Shown piece by piece: positions 11,731-23,544 of a stretch of DNA of 64,000 nt (position 1 is the first letter of the stretch; each line of letters begins with the position of its first letter). The notes under the pieces were generated by a model that saw only the letters and a program-made list of their open reading frames with translations, was not told the origin of the DNA and did no database searches. This DNA is from Kryptolebias marmoratus (Eukaryota; Chordata; Actinopteri; Cyprinodontiformes; Rivulidae). The stretch covers positions 4,269,152 to 4,333,151 of the forward strand of contig NC_051439.1 of the NCBI RefSeq assembly GCF_001649575.2. The letters are read 5' to 3'. Position numbers and translations under genes: made by a program.

Positions 11731-12344
11731 TTTTTTTTTTTAATCCAACAGACACTTTATTAGGTAGACTCTTTTTCTTTATCAATAAATAAATCATTTG
11801 CAGGTTTGGCGTTCTATTTTCTGATACAAATTAGTAAACACATGTGCCTGAGAGTGTGCGTGTGTGGCTCTCCTCCATCTTTTTCCCAGAAGGGAAAGTC
11901 TCATGTTCGCTCTCTAACTCGTCCTGGTAGAGGGTCAATTGCAACCAGTTGGCCGCCAGTCTGGTCCAAAGTAAACATTTGGAGAGAGGCGACTGTACAG
12001 GCAGGTACCTGGGGGGGCTCTGTGTGTTGCTCAGTTTTGCTTTTCCTCTTCCTCTCACTTTCCCTCCCCCTGTACTTCTCCAGTTCTGTACCTACTTCAT
12101 GCACAGTGGTGGGCCACGCTCCCCTGAGGCCCTAGATGTTGCCATAGCTGCGTTTGGTTCTAGCCAACTGATCAGCCAGGTCTGAGATGGTCTGTCTCCT
12201 GGGACGGGCTTTCAAGAGACTCTGCTTTGTCCCGTCCCTGCCCTGCCTGTTGTGGTTTGGCTGGTTTAAAAGGACTGAAAGATCACAGCCAAAGACAGGC
12301 CAGCCTATAGGTCTGTTTAAAATGTATAGGAATGAATACAAACC
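11731..12344. other. Unassigned sequence
   Basis: No gene or repeat family was recognised. Overlapping open frames on both strands at 11806-12395 look random. The GC content of 11860-12290 is higher than its surroundings. Confidence 0.5.
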
Positions 12345-14050
12345 ACACTGTAAAACCAAACTGATGAAATTTAACCAATAAAATTGGTAAAACATTTTGG
12401 ACTTATTTTGTTTGAGTAGCTAATAACCAATATTTCTGAGTTAAAATGACTTCTGTAACAGCTAAATTACACTTAAAGGAACATAATTAAATCTCAAAAT
12501 ATTGATACAGTATGAATATCGTTTAGTAAAACACATTCCAGGGACCCATTTTTCTGACCTAAAACTTAAACAACTTGTTTTTAGTGTCTTAGTCAAAAAA
12601 TACCGAAGTGGAGTGATTTGAGGGGTGGAGTTGCCGTCCTGGGTTCATGATGTGCCCTGTGCCTCGGCCATCTCCAAAAGATTGCTGAAGGACCAAGAAC
12701 ATGGGTACTGTTCCATTGTTTATTAGTGGAAATGGAAGAAGGAGCCTTTTTTGTATACGAAGAAATGCCAGAAGAGTTTGTAAAAAATATTAACTATTTT
12801 TTTTTCCTGTTAAATCAGGTTAATTTTACCTTTTATACTTTAATTAAAGGTACTCATTTCAAAGTTATAATGAAAGTTTATTAAGTAAATAAACAAGTTC
12901 TTCACAATAGTTTGCTCATATTGATGGTTTATGTTCCTAATTTAAAAATTTCTAAGCAAAATTTTGGAATGTTTGTCAACTACAAACTACAAATGTTTGT
13001 CCGGAAACAGCTGAAGTGAAGTGACTGAAAATAGGTCAACAATTATGACTTCCATAAAAGAGCCCTTTTGGGATTTAAAAGTCTGATAATCTTGGTGTAT
13101 TGGTACATATTTACACTCAGATTTGTTGAGTACAGTAAAATGTTCAATGTTTGATGTTATACTTTGCAGTGAGTCTCTTTAAATCTAAACTAAATAAATA
13201 AATGTATTTAGTCACAGTAGTACATTTAAAACTAGTGTGCTTAAACATAAGATACAATATTTATGCTAATTAGTGTTTATTTATTCAAATGAAGATACTG
13301 AATACATTAAAACACAAATCACACATAAAACAATATTTGCACATTTAACAGCTCAATAAGAATTATTACAGCCAGGAATTTCTTTGTATGTCTGCCAAAA
13401 CGATTGTGTAATGGGACATTGCAGAGTGTGTTAAAGTTTATATAAAGAAAAAAACAGGTTTATCCCAAAGCTAGGGACATGGTTTGTGATTGATACATAA
13501 ACTCAGATAATGCTGAGCTAACTCAGGAGCTAGAGAGCACTTGAAGTAGTTATCAGATCTAAAGGATATAAACATGAAAACAGAACTCCAAGTTTATGAC
13601 AGTTCCTAACTTCAACCAAACATTTACTAAACCAGTGTGTGAATGGGTGAATGACTGATTGTAGTGTAAAGTGCTTTGTGGTTCTAAATAAAGCGCTATA
13701 TACAAGTGCAAGCCATTTATCATTTTACCATTTAAACCGTCTGTTTTTTTAACAGATAATATTGGAGACTTATTATTCTCTATTGGGCTGGACGATATAA
13801 ACGATGAATGAACCGTTGACCCAAAAGAAGTTAAATGTTTGCATAAATGTTCATGTTGCAGAGCAGAACCAATATATTTGGTTTAATTTTAATAAAATTT
13901 GTTAGGTTACAGTTATTCCTGAGAATAAATGTCATTCAAATTTGACACGTTTTGGAATTTACATTCTCTGGCTAAAACACTTGATTAAAATTTAAATCAT
14001 CTTCAGAGGTAATATTTAATACTGTTCAAAATCCCTTTTTACAGTGTACA
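12345..14050. mobile_element. Possible old DNA element bounded by ACACTGTAAAA ends
   Basis: ACACTGTAAAA at about 12347 is mirrored by TTTTTACAGTGT at about 14038. Such short termini are common in fish MITE-type elements. Only about 11 bp of inverted repeat is clear, the 1.7 kb interior shows no transposase, and a SINE-like tail is nested at 13640-13735. The pairing may be coincidental. Confidence 0.25.
13640..13735 (+). repeat. LINE/SINE-like 3' tail
   Basis: GTGTGTGAATGGGTGAATGA leads into GTAAAGTGCTTTGTGG, then AAAGCGCTATATACAAGTGC and AGCCATTTATCATTTTACC. The same tail, inverted, lies at 47761-47822, so it is a dispersed family and not unique sequence. Confidence 0.6.
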
Positions 14051-14089
14051 TCTTCCCCATTGTGCAAGCTATCACAATATGGCTTTAAT

Positions 14090-14400
14090 TTAGGGCTCAA
14101 AGTGCCAGAGAGTAAGACTTAGGCACGGGCTGCTTTTGTTTTACGCGGCAGAGGAGGGAAGGTCTGCTGCAGATTTGCTGCGAAGCGTCGGCTGGACTGC
14201 AGCTCGGAGTGCCGCTCAGCTCTTTGAGCCTGATGGCAGGCGACTCCTTTAACTGAGGCCGGGGCGCAGTCTGCACAGCTCAATTTTGCCCACAATAATC
14301 AAACTCGCATTTCCTCGCATCAGCCCGTGTGCCTATCAGCGGGGTGAGCTCGTTAGCATAATGAATGCAGGTGAGTTTGCACAGAGGGCCACAGCCGTTC
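14090..14400. promoter_or_regulatory. GC-rich low-repeat block, candidate regulatory element
   Basis: The segment at 14130-14290 is the most CpG-containing stretch nearby. It is followed by TTTTGCCCACAATAATCAAA and GTTAGCATAATGAATGCAG. I checked it as a possible first exon (a GCAG/GTGAGT donor lies at 14377-14384), but the upstream frames do not encode the expected carrier N-terminus (IVAGGSAG-like). Candidate enhancer only. Confidence 0.3.
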
Positions 14401-14559
14401 CCTCACACTTTAATAATGTTGAAAGTTGTGAAAAAACAAAACAAAACAGGACTTCATTTTTTCCATCTATATGTAGATTATAAAGAAAAACAATATCTGA
14501 TTTGATGTTTTATTATTACTTTATTTCATTGGACATTTGATGACTTTTGTTATCCTGTT

Positions 14560-14968
14560 TTATTACTGCCAGCCACAGAAAGGCAAAGGCAAAAACATTT
14601 GATGAACCACAGGATAAAGTTGAATAAAATTTGCAGAGACCATTTATTAGATGTACATCTACAGCTGATAAACATTTGGAGTCGATCCAGTTCAAGATGG
14701 CCACTATAGCTAATCAACATTAGTCAAAACAAAAAAATCCTCAGTAAGTTTTAATGATATTGAGCTAAAATCTGATGTGGTAGTTGCAGACAGTCATTTA
14801 CAACAACTCCAAGTTCAACATCTCGAAATATCGTGTGGGATTGCGTTGTTTTCAAGGTTTCACTGAAACAGTTACAACCACATCATTTCTTCACATAAGA
14901 TGATCATAGTTTAAAACTCTGGCCTGAAAGGTGGCGGGCGATATGCATTTCTTCAAGGAATGCTTAGC
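14560..14968 (+). repeat. Family A repeat, copy 4 (one core unit)
   Basis: It begins with CCAGCCACAGAAAGGCAAAGG and AAAACATTTGATGAACCACAGG. It continues with GATGTACATCTACAGCTGAT and GTTCAAGATGGCCAC, and ends at ATGCATTTCTTCAAGGAATG plus CTTAGCTTTT. The part upstream of TTTGATGAACC has lost about 40 bp relative to fuller copies. Confidence 0.8.
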
Positions 14969-16269
14969 TTTTTATCTTATTTCCATGCACGGACCAACAT
15001 TTGATTTGCATGTCACCTTCTTTTAAACACCCTGTTGGTCCCCTTTGCATAATCTATCAGAATCTGTTAGTTCATGGAGGGCTTTAATGGCCTGTTGCAT
15101 ACGTGCTGAGTTATTTCTTTCCAGGCAGACTTCCTCTTGGTTCAAGGGGGGGGGGGGGTCTGAGAGTGAAAGCGTGCAGTCAGACAGTGGGAGAAACCCT
15201 GGCTTTACCATTCATTCATACAGGTGCTTATAATTTTCAGCGTGTGATTAATCATTGTTGTTTTTGGGGGTGACATCTTGTTTAATGGATCTGTCCTTCT
15301 CCCTTCCTTCAATGTTCTGGTGAAGAAAGAGCTAAGTGGCGTGCACGGTTTTACATATTCTGGTCAGACAGGTATGCATACGCTCATGCTCAAACACCAA
15401 AATTGACTTAATTGTAATTTCAAGCTTGTCTTTTCGCTGTAACACAGCCGTGTTGTTAAAGCCACGCCGGGGTTCGAGTCAGAAACTGTTCAGAGGATGA
15501 AGTAGCCAAATGCAACATGTGTTTGGGCCCACCAGCTGCCACCACACAGAGGCGGTGGTGTTTTCTGTGGGTGTTTGCTTTGGGTGGAGGGCAAACGGCC
15601 TGGTCAGCACGGCTGTAAATCAGAGTCTTCCTGATGGAACCCTGACGGACAGGAACCTAATCTGTCCCCCGTGTGTCATTATGTTCAACCTCCCAGATAG
15701 CTGCAGATCCTGCTGCTCCTCTCATGTCTCCCTGTAGTTCCAACATGGGCCCACACATACCTCACCTCCACTCTTACAGCCAGCCAGGGCAGTCTCCTGG
15801 AAACCAGAGACAGTAACACAGACACACATGTTGGACATAAACCGGTCAGGCCGGTGTCAAGAGTTCATCATCAGCATCTGTCAAAGCAAAGCCAATGCCC
15901 AAAAAGCTGCTCTCTCACCGCAGTGCCGTGCTCTCGCCTCAAATGTACACAGGCTCTGCAGCTACTGTCGCCAAACTGGCTTCAGCGATGGCTAAACACA
16001 AGCAAACTGACGAATCCTTTTAGGACATGTTAGGATCCGTCCCAACACCCAACTGGCTCTCATACAAAACAGCCCTCACACATCGTAGGGAATCTGAGCC
16101 AAAGTGTCATCTGTTCCTTTTATGAGCTTTTAAATCCAAAAGAAATGACTGTATTTCTACTTGACAGAAATGAAACAAGTATATCCCTGATGTTTTGTAG
16201 AGCTGTACTAATCATGTTTGTAAATGAATTAGTTTTTAACCATGAAACTGCTTAAACACTTGTTTGTCT
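14969..16269. other. Low-repeat intronic sequence
   Basis: It contains a G13 homopolymer at 15146-15158. The stretch 15440-15990 has higher complexity and may include conserved sequence. No exon or known repeat was recognised. Confidence 0.5.
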
Positions 16270-16760
16270 CAGGCCTTGTCTACACAGGAACTATTTTCTC
16301 TTCTTTTTTTTTTGTTGTGCTTGAAGTTTCTAAAAAAATAAGTGTAGACCCAGTATTGTTTCTACAAATGTTTGGATCCACACGGAGACAGAGAAAATGA
16401 CCCAAAATGCTGCAGTAACTATGGCCGGCCTGTGTGTGGTGCTGTAATGCTGCCACAAAAATGCACCAGAAACAGGAAACAAGACATGGAGCAGTCAGGA
16501 AATTAAACACAACAAGAAGAAAAAAAAAGGATATCAAATACAAGAGCATGAACTGAATCTTTTTTGTGGACTGATGACAAAGTTAAACATCTACTATATG
16601 TCACATTAAACTATAAGACCACAAAAGTGCAGGACATCTCTGACTTGGAGTCATTTCAGTCCAAATACTCAGACATAATGGACAATTTTCAGGCCCAATA
16701 TCCAGCCAGGGGCAGCTGGAGTAAAAGGTTCACAGTGTTTAAAGCATATCAGATTGAAGT
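16270..16760 (+). pseudogene. DNA-transposon ORF remnant (Myb/SANT-like N-terminus, Harbinger-type?)
   Basis: Starting at a CCTTGTCTACACAGGAAC-like terminus, the sequence leads into a plus-strand frame from 16564. WTDDKVKHLLYVTLNYKTTK and ESFQSKYSDIMDNFQAQYP recall the N-terminal region of a widespread fish transposon-associated protein with a Myb/SANT-like fold. The frame stops matching near 16740, and LINE sequence begins within 30 bp, so only a truncated piece survives. The family assignment is from memory. Confidence 0.45.
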
Positions 16761-16764
16761 CTTA

Positions 16765-17620
16765 GGTAGGTACTTCCTACTGGTATTATTAGACCTAAGT
16801 AGAGCATGTGACACAACCGACCACATTAATTTTGTAGGCAATCTCAGATCGTCAGCATATCTGAAACTTTCCTTTAGTGGGCTAACTCACACCTCATAAA
16901 TAGCAAATTTAATATCACTTTCTACTAAGGGTCCCTTTATAAAGGATTTATTAATGCTTCATAAGTAGGCTATTCATGAGTTTGTAAACAAAAAGAAAGT
17001 AAAAAACACTTTTCATGCATTGAAGCAGGCTTGCTTTTTGGCACGACCAAGTACTATTCCATTAATTTTTCCAAATGTAATTCAATTCTAGTTGTTCAGC
17101 TTATTTACTTAACAAAAAACTTTTATATGTCAAAATAAATTTTGCAACTACAAATGTCAATAGTGCATATATGCAGGTAACTTATTGGTAAATGCTTCAT
17201 ATTTAAAATCTAAATAATAAAGACATCAAAAAAAGTACAATACTTCATTTTGCCAAATAGTGAGCCTGCTTCAATGGATGAACAGTCTTAATGCTTTGTA
17301 AATTGTTTAGAAACTCATAAATAACCTATTTATAAAGCGTAATAAATCCTTTACAAAGGGGTCTATATTAGGAAGTGGTACCAAAAATTCTTTGTAAATA
17401 AAAGTAATTTGCCAGATAAACATTACACATCTAAATATGGAGTTCTACAGGAATCAATTTTAGGCCCCACACTTTTTATTCTCTGCATGCTGCTACTAGG
17501 AAACATCATCAGGAGGAGCTGAATCAATTTTATTAGTTATGTTGACGATACACAGAGCTTTATATTGCTGTGTCTCCTGTTGACCAACAACTGATTGATG
17601 CCTTTTCGATAGTAAGTCAT
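16765..17620 (+). pseudogene. L2/Rex-like LINE reverse-transcriptase remnant, interrupted
   Basis: Before the insertion, LLVLLDLSRACDTTDH matches the conserved LVLLDLSAAFDTVDH block of L2-type reverse transcriptases. After it, from 17395, come GVLQ, SILGPTLFILCMLLLG and INFISYVDDTQLYIAVS, which cover the PQGS-type block and the catalytic (Y/F)xDD box. Frameshifts and an in-frame stop (RRS*INF) separate the pieces. The 16914-17380 fold-back element sits between them, so insertion post-dates the LINE. Confidence 0.75.
16914..17380. mobile_element. Fold-back MITE inserted in a LINE
   Basis: The left arm (CACTTTCTACTAAGGGTCCC, then TTATAAAGGATTTATTAATG, CATGAGTTTGTAAAC and CATTGAAGCAGGCT) is mirrored by the right arm (AGCCTGCTTCAATGG, then GTTTAGAAACTCATAAATAACC, AATAAATCCTTTACAAAGG and GGAAGTGGTACC). 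Arms are about 120 bp with a loop of roughly 220 bp. There is no coding capacity. Superfamily not determined. Confidence 0.8.
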
Positions 17621-18399
17621 GGATATACAGCCACCATTGTTTACTCTTTTACAAGGGGAGGGGGATCTTCGTCTTTTTTCTCTGTAACTTTCCTTCTTTT
17701 TTTTCTTTTTTCAAAACAAAACCCTCATTCAGAAATTTTCTGCTGACAGTTTGGAGTTCTTTTAGCTTTTTTGGGACAAATAGCAGGATAAAAAGCAAAA
17801 GCCACATCCTTGCAGAGTTCAGCTGGAGTTTGTCCAACCAGAAGATCTTGACCCCTCAATTACAGGATGATGGAGCTATTTCTTCTTTTGCGTGTTGCTG
17901 AATTTCATTAACAAACTGCCATCCACACATGTTGGTGTGGCTTGGACTTATAGCAGAAGCTTTTGTGCTCTTTTTGTTCCTATATTGCATATATTTCTGA
18001 CACTGACTTTTTGCGCACAGAGTGCTTCAAACCTTTTAAATGTTTATTCAACATTTTTCCACATAGCTTCTGACTTTTTGTTTTGTTTCTAAGAAAGCCT
18101 GAAAAAAAGAAAGCCTGGTATAACCTGATGCCACCATGAGACAAAACAGATTTGCTCCATTGATGCTGAATGTAGGACTTATGCACTCAAAGAATGTTTG
18201 CTTGACCTTTTCTTTTTTCCTGCATTACCTTGGACTCTGAGTAACTCCAGAAAGTAAGTCTGTCATTCAGTGGCAGTGAAGCAGCTCCGTGGTTTGTCTC
18301 TCTGAAGACTCCATCTGGAAGGATGGAGTCTTATTTCTAGCTCAGGTGACAAGAGAACATTTATACAATCTTGACTTAAGTGTCGAAGTTTCAGAAATT
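17621..18399. other. Unassigned sequence
   Basis: No recognised gene. Part of it may be further decayed LINE sequence, but no motif supports that. Confidence 0.5.
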
Positions 18400-19377
18400 T
18401 GTACCTGTTTCTGTGTGTGTATCTGTCTGTTACCAAAATATCTCATGAATCACTGGGCGGATTTTAAAGAAACTCTCGCAAAGTAATTATTGGATGTACG
18501 TCTACAACCCAATTCAAGATGACCACCACAGCAAACTGAACTTAAAAAACACAAAAGTGGCTATACATCAATCAGTTTTTACAGACACTGACCTAAATTT
18601 GGCATGATAGTAGCTGAGATTGATCCCCGAAACATATTCTAAACACTAATGTATTGGGCAAAATCTTTGTTTAAAGTTTTAACATTACCTATTCAGAGTT
18701 CACTTTCTGTCTGCGAAATATCTTGTGAATCCCTGGAAGGATTTTATTGAACCTTTCATGTAATAGTCATTGAATTTACTTCTATAACTGATTAACGTTT
18801 GGAGCTAACCCTGTTCAAAACAGCCACCACAGCCAAATGACTTTAGAAAACAGAAATGACTATAACTTGATTTTACAGATATTGAGATGGAATTTGTTGT
18901 TACTGTAGCTGAGACGTATTCACAACACATGCTCCAAGTGCTACTCGTTGTGTGAAATCTTTGCTTGAAATTTTGGCATTAATTAACTGTTGGAGTCAGT
19001 CTTGTTGGTCTGTTAGTAAAATGTCCCATGAAGCACTGAATGGATTTTAAAGAAACTCTCTAACAAAGTAAATATAGGATGTACGTCTACAACTGTTTAT
19101 CTTTTGGAGTCAACCCAATTAAAAGTGGTTTCCACAGTAACACAAAATAGCTATACCTCATTTAGTTTTTCTGGCATTAAGCTTAAGTTTGATGTGGTAG
19201 TAGCCAAGAGTCATCCACATTTCACAATATTGCATCACATTTCGCAATATGTAATTTGCAAGTTTTGTATAAAATGGCTGCAACTTCCTAATTTCTTAAT
19301 AAAAGATCATCTTAGTTCAAAAGTTTAAAACTAAAGGGGGTAAGCAATATGCATTTCTTCAACGAAAGTCAGGCCTA
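18400..19377 (+). repeat. Family A repeat, copy 5 (three core units)
   Basis: TGTTAC/GC/TAGTAAAATATC landmarks occur near 18428, 18710 and 19011, so the core is repeated three times at about 285-300 bp. Each unit has the ATCTAC(A/G)AC and CAAGAT/CAAAACAG plus CCACCACAG blocks. The final unit ends TATGCATTTCTTCAACGAAA plus AGGCCTAAAA, a decayed form of the terminal hairpin. Confidence 0.85.
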
Positions 19378-19984
19378 AAATTTTTATTTAGAGATTTTCA
19401 AACTTGTTCTTTTTCTTGCATTTTCTTCTGCCAGTGTGGGAGAAATCCAGTTGCAGTGCTGCTCACCCTGCATCTTTAGGCCTATCTTTTCATCTCTGTT
19501 CTGTTTGTATATAGGAGGCTCTGAAAGGCTGAGGGTAAGGCCTGTGTTGTGATTAAGCCTGAGTATGGTTTCCCTACATGGCACCGAGCCATCTGCCAAA
19601 ACAAAAGCCGTCAGAGATGCCCTATCACACAGTGAGCCAATGAGCCCGCCCGCACACCCGGCTGTGAGCATTCATTACCCCAATTCAAATAACGGGGATA
19701 AATCATAGACATAACACAAAGCTAGCCTGCTGATTGCATAATTATTGCATCCGACCTCTGTCGTATGTAACATAATCACTGTCTCTCATCAGGAGCAAAC
19801 AGCCTTTGTGCTTCTGGAGCTGTGTTATGCAATATTTGAAAAGAGGCACAATACGTGTGAAGCTGATTTGGTGTGCAAGTTGTACTGAACACTGTTTAAA
19901 GGGGAAAAGAAAGACGTTTTTATTTCAAGACCAACCTGTTTTCTGTTCCTTCCATTTGTCACCCGCCTTCAAAAGGCCATGGAC
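19378..19984. other. Low-repeat block, candidate regulatory DNA
   Basis: No gene. Sequence at 19540-19800 is complex and holds CTGATTGCATAATTATTGCAT near 19730, with TAAT and ATTA cores. Candidate conserved element, untested. Confidence 0.35.
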
Positions 19985-20550
19985 AGGAATGCTTTTGCCT
20001 GTGTCTATGTTTTGTGTGTTTGTCTGTCTGTTAGCAAAATATCCATGAATCACTTGACGGATTTCATTGAAACTCCCAGAAAGTGGTCACTGAATGTTCA
20101 TCTACAACTGATTAACTTTTGGAGTCGACCCAAATCAAGCTGGCCACCACAGCTACTTTATTCTGCACAAAACAGCCGTAACTTTGTCAGTTTTACAGAT
20201 ATTGTGCTAAAATATAATGTGTTAGTAGCTAAGAGTCTTTCACAACACAGACTCAAAGCTCTAACAGATCATTCGAACTATCGCAATATTGCTCAAGATC
20301 ACACATAATAATGATTTGACTCCAAAAGTTAATCAATTGTAGATGAACATGTTGTGATCATTTTCTGAGAGTTTCATTAAAATTCGCCTAGTGATTCATG
20401 GGTATTTTGCTAACAGACAGACACAAACACACAAAACTTAGACACACACTACAACTGTTATTTTTCAACATAAGATGATCTCTGTCTAAAAGTCTGGCAT
20501 GAGAGGCGGCGAGCGATATGCATTCTTTTTAAGTGCTGCTAGGCCTTTCA
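19985..20550. repeat. Family A repeat, copy 6 with inverted inner segment
   Basis: Forward sequence runs from AATGCTTTTGCCTGTG through CTGTTAGCAAAATATCC (about 20029) to about 20280. Then a reverse-orientation segment at 20305-20440 (GACTCCAAAAGTTAATCAAT, then TTGCTAACAGACAGAC) interrupts it. Forward terminal sequence resumes (CAACATAAGATGATCT at about 20468) and ends GCTAGGCCTTT. Either an internal inversion or a nested partial copy explains it. Confidence 0.8.
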
Positions 20551-21042
20551 TGTTTTCAAGTCATGAAACATATTGTGACAGTGTTTAACCAGTGATGGCT
20601 GAATGCACTCTGCTAATGGCTTCCTGCCTTTAACTCTCACAGCTGAGGACAAGGAAGAGTCTTTTTTTTTTTTTTTGCTGCTGATACAAGTGTATCCCCA
20701 GCTCCCATGACACACTCACTACTCTTTTAATCCCCGCCCACCCTCCAGCTTTATGTTGCCCCGCCCATCCCAGTGGAGAAAAGAAAGACCACCCTCTGAG
20801 CTGGTTCAGTATCTCCACCACTGTGTCACTCCTACCATGAATAGTTTGTAGATTGTAAAGATCATATCAGCTGCCAGGAATGTTTGCTGCTATTTCAGTC
20901 AATGCTTACTTTGCATTTATGTAACCTGCAGTCTTTTTCTGTACCCACAAAAATTTTAATATTAAGAACATCTCTTTCATGGTATATTCCATAATAACAG
21001 CCAAATGTTTTCTTTTTTTCATTAAATGTTTCTACCATAAGT
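20551..21042. other. Unassigned sequence
   Basis: It contains a T homopolymer of about 14 near 20661. No gene or dispersed family was recognised. Confidence 0.55.
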
Positions 21043-21662
21043 AAAGGCCTAGGATTCCTTGGAGAACGTATATTGCAACAGCTTTATGCACAGTCTCATA
21101 CGATATCACAGGATGTCATGCTCAAATATGTTTTAGGGATGAATCTCAGCTACTACCATGTCAAGTTTTAGCTCAGTATATGTAAAACTGACTTGATGCC
21201 CATCTTTAATTGGATCGACTCCAGAACTTATTCAATTGTAGATGTTTATTCAATTATTTCCTGAGAGCTTCACTGGTTCATGTGATACTTTGCTAACAGA
21301 CAGACAGAGTTGAGTTATATAGTTAATAGTTAATAACAAAATTTTAAATAAAGATCTTGCTTGATCTGTTTGCACTCAGAATATGTGTCCAGGATCAGTC
21401 ATAGTTATTACCTCACCATATTTTAGCTCAATAGCTCTAAAATTGACTGAGTTATAGCTATTTGTGTGTTTTTTAATGTCCATTGTCTGTAGTAGCCAAC
21501 TTAACATACGTTGACTCTAAAAGCTAATCAATTGTAGATGTACATCCATATATTACCTTTTGCAAATTTTATTAAAATTTGTCCAATGGTTCATGAGATA
21601 TTTTGCTAACAGACGCACAAACATCCACACACACCCGAGCAAAAACATTATCGCCTGCCTTT
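21043..21662 (-). repeat. Family A repeat, copy 7 (two core units)
   Basis: The reverse copy opens at AAAGGCCTAGGATTCCTTGG. TTTGCTAACAGACAGACAGA near 21290 and TTTTGCTAACAGACGCAC near 21600 mark two units. It closes with AAAAACATTATCGCCTGCC. The unit junction reads into GTTAATAACAAAATTTTAAA as in other multi-unit copies. Confidence 0.85.
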
Positions 21663-22586
21663 CTAAAGCTTTTCACTTTAAGCTATATTCTACACTTAAA
21701 AAAAAAAGCTTTTCTGATGCAGGCCTTCTGCAGCCAACAAAAGTAAAACATGGTGACTTTTTAGTTTTTAAAGATGAGTCACCGGCCTCATGCCTCAGTG
21801 TCCATCTGCCCTGCTTCAGACAGCAGCTTGTAACGTGGGGACTAGATACAGGGTGTTAACGACTAATTAAAGTATTTACTGCCTCACTAAAATCCCATTA
21901 TTGCTGTTCTGTCCAAATTATTGCCTCCTTTATCAGCTTTTATGGACTCAGGTGAGCTTCGTTATGGCCAAGTGGTCAGTTGTGTTGGCGTATAAGAGCA
22001 GAGGTTAAAATCCACTGATGCATGGATTGCAACATGAAACTGAAATGTGATTTTGCAGCTGATTTTCTGCTATCTTAAGTGAAGAGCCATCTTCTGTGCG
22101 TTTCTCACATGCACTTCACATCTCTTTGGGTCACCTCAATCAATGTGTCTCCTCTCTGTCCACTAGGTGACAGTAATGATACAGCTCTCCCCTCCAGGGG
22201 CTGGGGATGGGACAAGGTGTTATCTTTGTTTATGCAAGGTAAAATGCTTAAAGTTAGACGATAAAGACTGGCTGACGTGGAGAAGTTTGTGACATTGGTG
22301 TTTATGGTGGGAAGTTCAGCACTCTGCTCCAGATCACTCAGCAGCATAAAGACCCACCATAATGACTCATTTGTTTCAAAGTATCAGATTGTTGTTGTTT
22401 TTTTCATGATGAAGTTTTACAAATGACTAATTTTAGTTTCTATTCTTCTACAAAGGTGCCATGATGTTTGTTTCCAGAGCTAATGCTTCAAGTAGAACCT
22501 AACACCTCTTGGTCACACTGCAGCTCAAATGAGAGACATAAAAAATCCTTTTTAACCAAACTTATTCATATTACCTGATATCAAAC
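21663..22586. other. Unassigned sequence
   Basis: No gene or repeat family recognised. Open frames on both strands near 22079-22347 overlap each other and lack support. Confidence 0.5.
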
Positions 22587-22748
22587 TAAAAGCCTACCAT
22601 TACTTGAAGGAATGCATATTACCCACAGCCTTTCATGCCATAGTTTTAAACTGAGATTATCTTGTGTTGAGAAATTACTGAGTTGTAGCCTATTTGGTCA
22701 AGCCCTGAAAATATATTATAAGCAATCTCATGCGATATCACATTTGTA
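22587..22748 (-). repeat. Family A repeat, copy 8 (terminal fragment)
   Basis: Only the hairpin end is present: AAAGCCTACCATTACTTGAA and GGAATGCATATTACCCAC, then GCCTTTCATGCCATAG and the CAATCTCATGCGATATCACA block. The core is absent, so this is a truncated copy. Confidence 0.8.
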
Positions 22749-23049
22749 GAAAAATAATACTCCCTGATTAGAAACTGAAAGGCTTTGAGATGTCTTCATT
22801 GGGTGTAACAGAATTGTCCTATATACTACCTATGGTCATGCTGCTCTAAGTGGTGCGGCTTTCCAGTTATGATTAGACTTGTGACGTCATGTCTTACTGA
22901 TAAGTTTTGTTCAAATGAGCACTCTGATGACCTGAAGTCAGACAGATTCTATCGTTTAGATCTGGGATGTTTTGCTTCATATTTCTTTTGTAAAACAAAA
23001 TGTTAAAAGTCAACAAGCTGGGTCTTCAAGTCTCCTTTATCTTTCTGCC

Positions 23050-23352
23050 ACAACAATCGCAAGATATCACCCTCGGAGTGTGTGCTGGGAATGATTTTTA
23101 TCTAACACCTCAGTAGCAGCTCAATTGTCTCTAAAATTAACTAAGTTATAGCCATTTTTGTGTTTGCTAATCTCAATAAGCTGTGGTGGTCATCTTGAAT
23201 TGGATTGATCCCAATTGTAGATGTAGATGTGCACCCAATGGTTACTTTCTGAAACTTTTATTAAAATTGTCCCAGTGGTTCATGAGATATTTTACTAACA
23301 GAGAGACACACACACACACACACTGAAAGAGAGTGAGGGAGATAAAGGCAAT
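23050..23352 (-). repeat. Family A repeat, copy 9 (core only)
   Basis: The reverse core starts at ATCGCAAGATATCACC. It includes TAAGTTATAGCCATTTTTGT, TGGTGGTCATCTTGAATTGG and CATGAGATATTTTACTAACA, and ends in a CA run. No hairpin end is present. The copy at 23545 begins about 190 bp downstream. Confidence 0.8.
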
Positions 23353-23544
23353 TTTCAGTTTTCTAAAATGTGAAGCTCTTTCAAAGTAATAGCAGTAAAA
23401 TTGTGAGATTCACAATTTTATGTTTGCTTTTTTTTATTTTGTGAGTCAACAATGCATTTTTAAGGATTGGCCATTTTTGACCAGTAATATAAAAGAGGTA
23501 CAAAGGTTGAATAAAACACCCCAGATTTTATAAAAATTCTTATA

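Noticed and set aside
14370..14385. Donor-like GCAG/GTGAGT as the end of the first slc25a21 coding exon
   Set aside because: Upstream frames do not encode a carrier N-terminus resembling ASRQIVAGGSAG, and no suitable start codon context was found.
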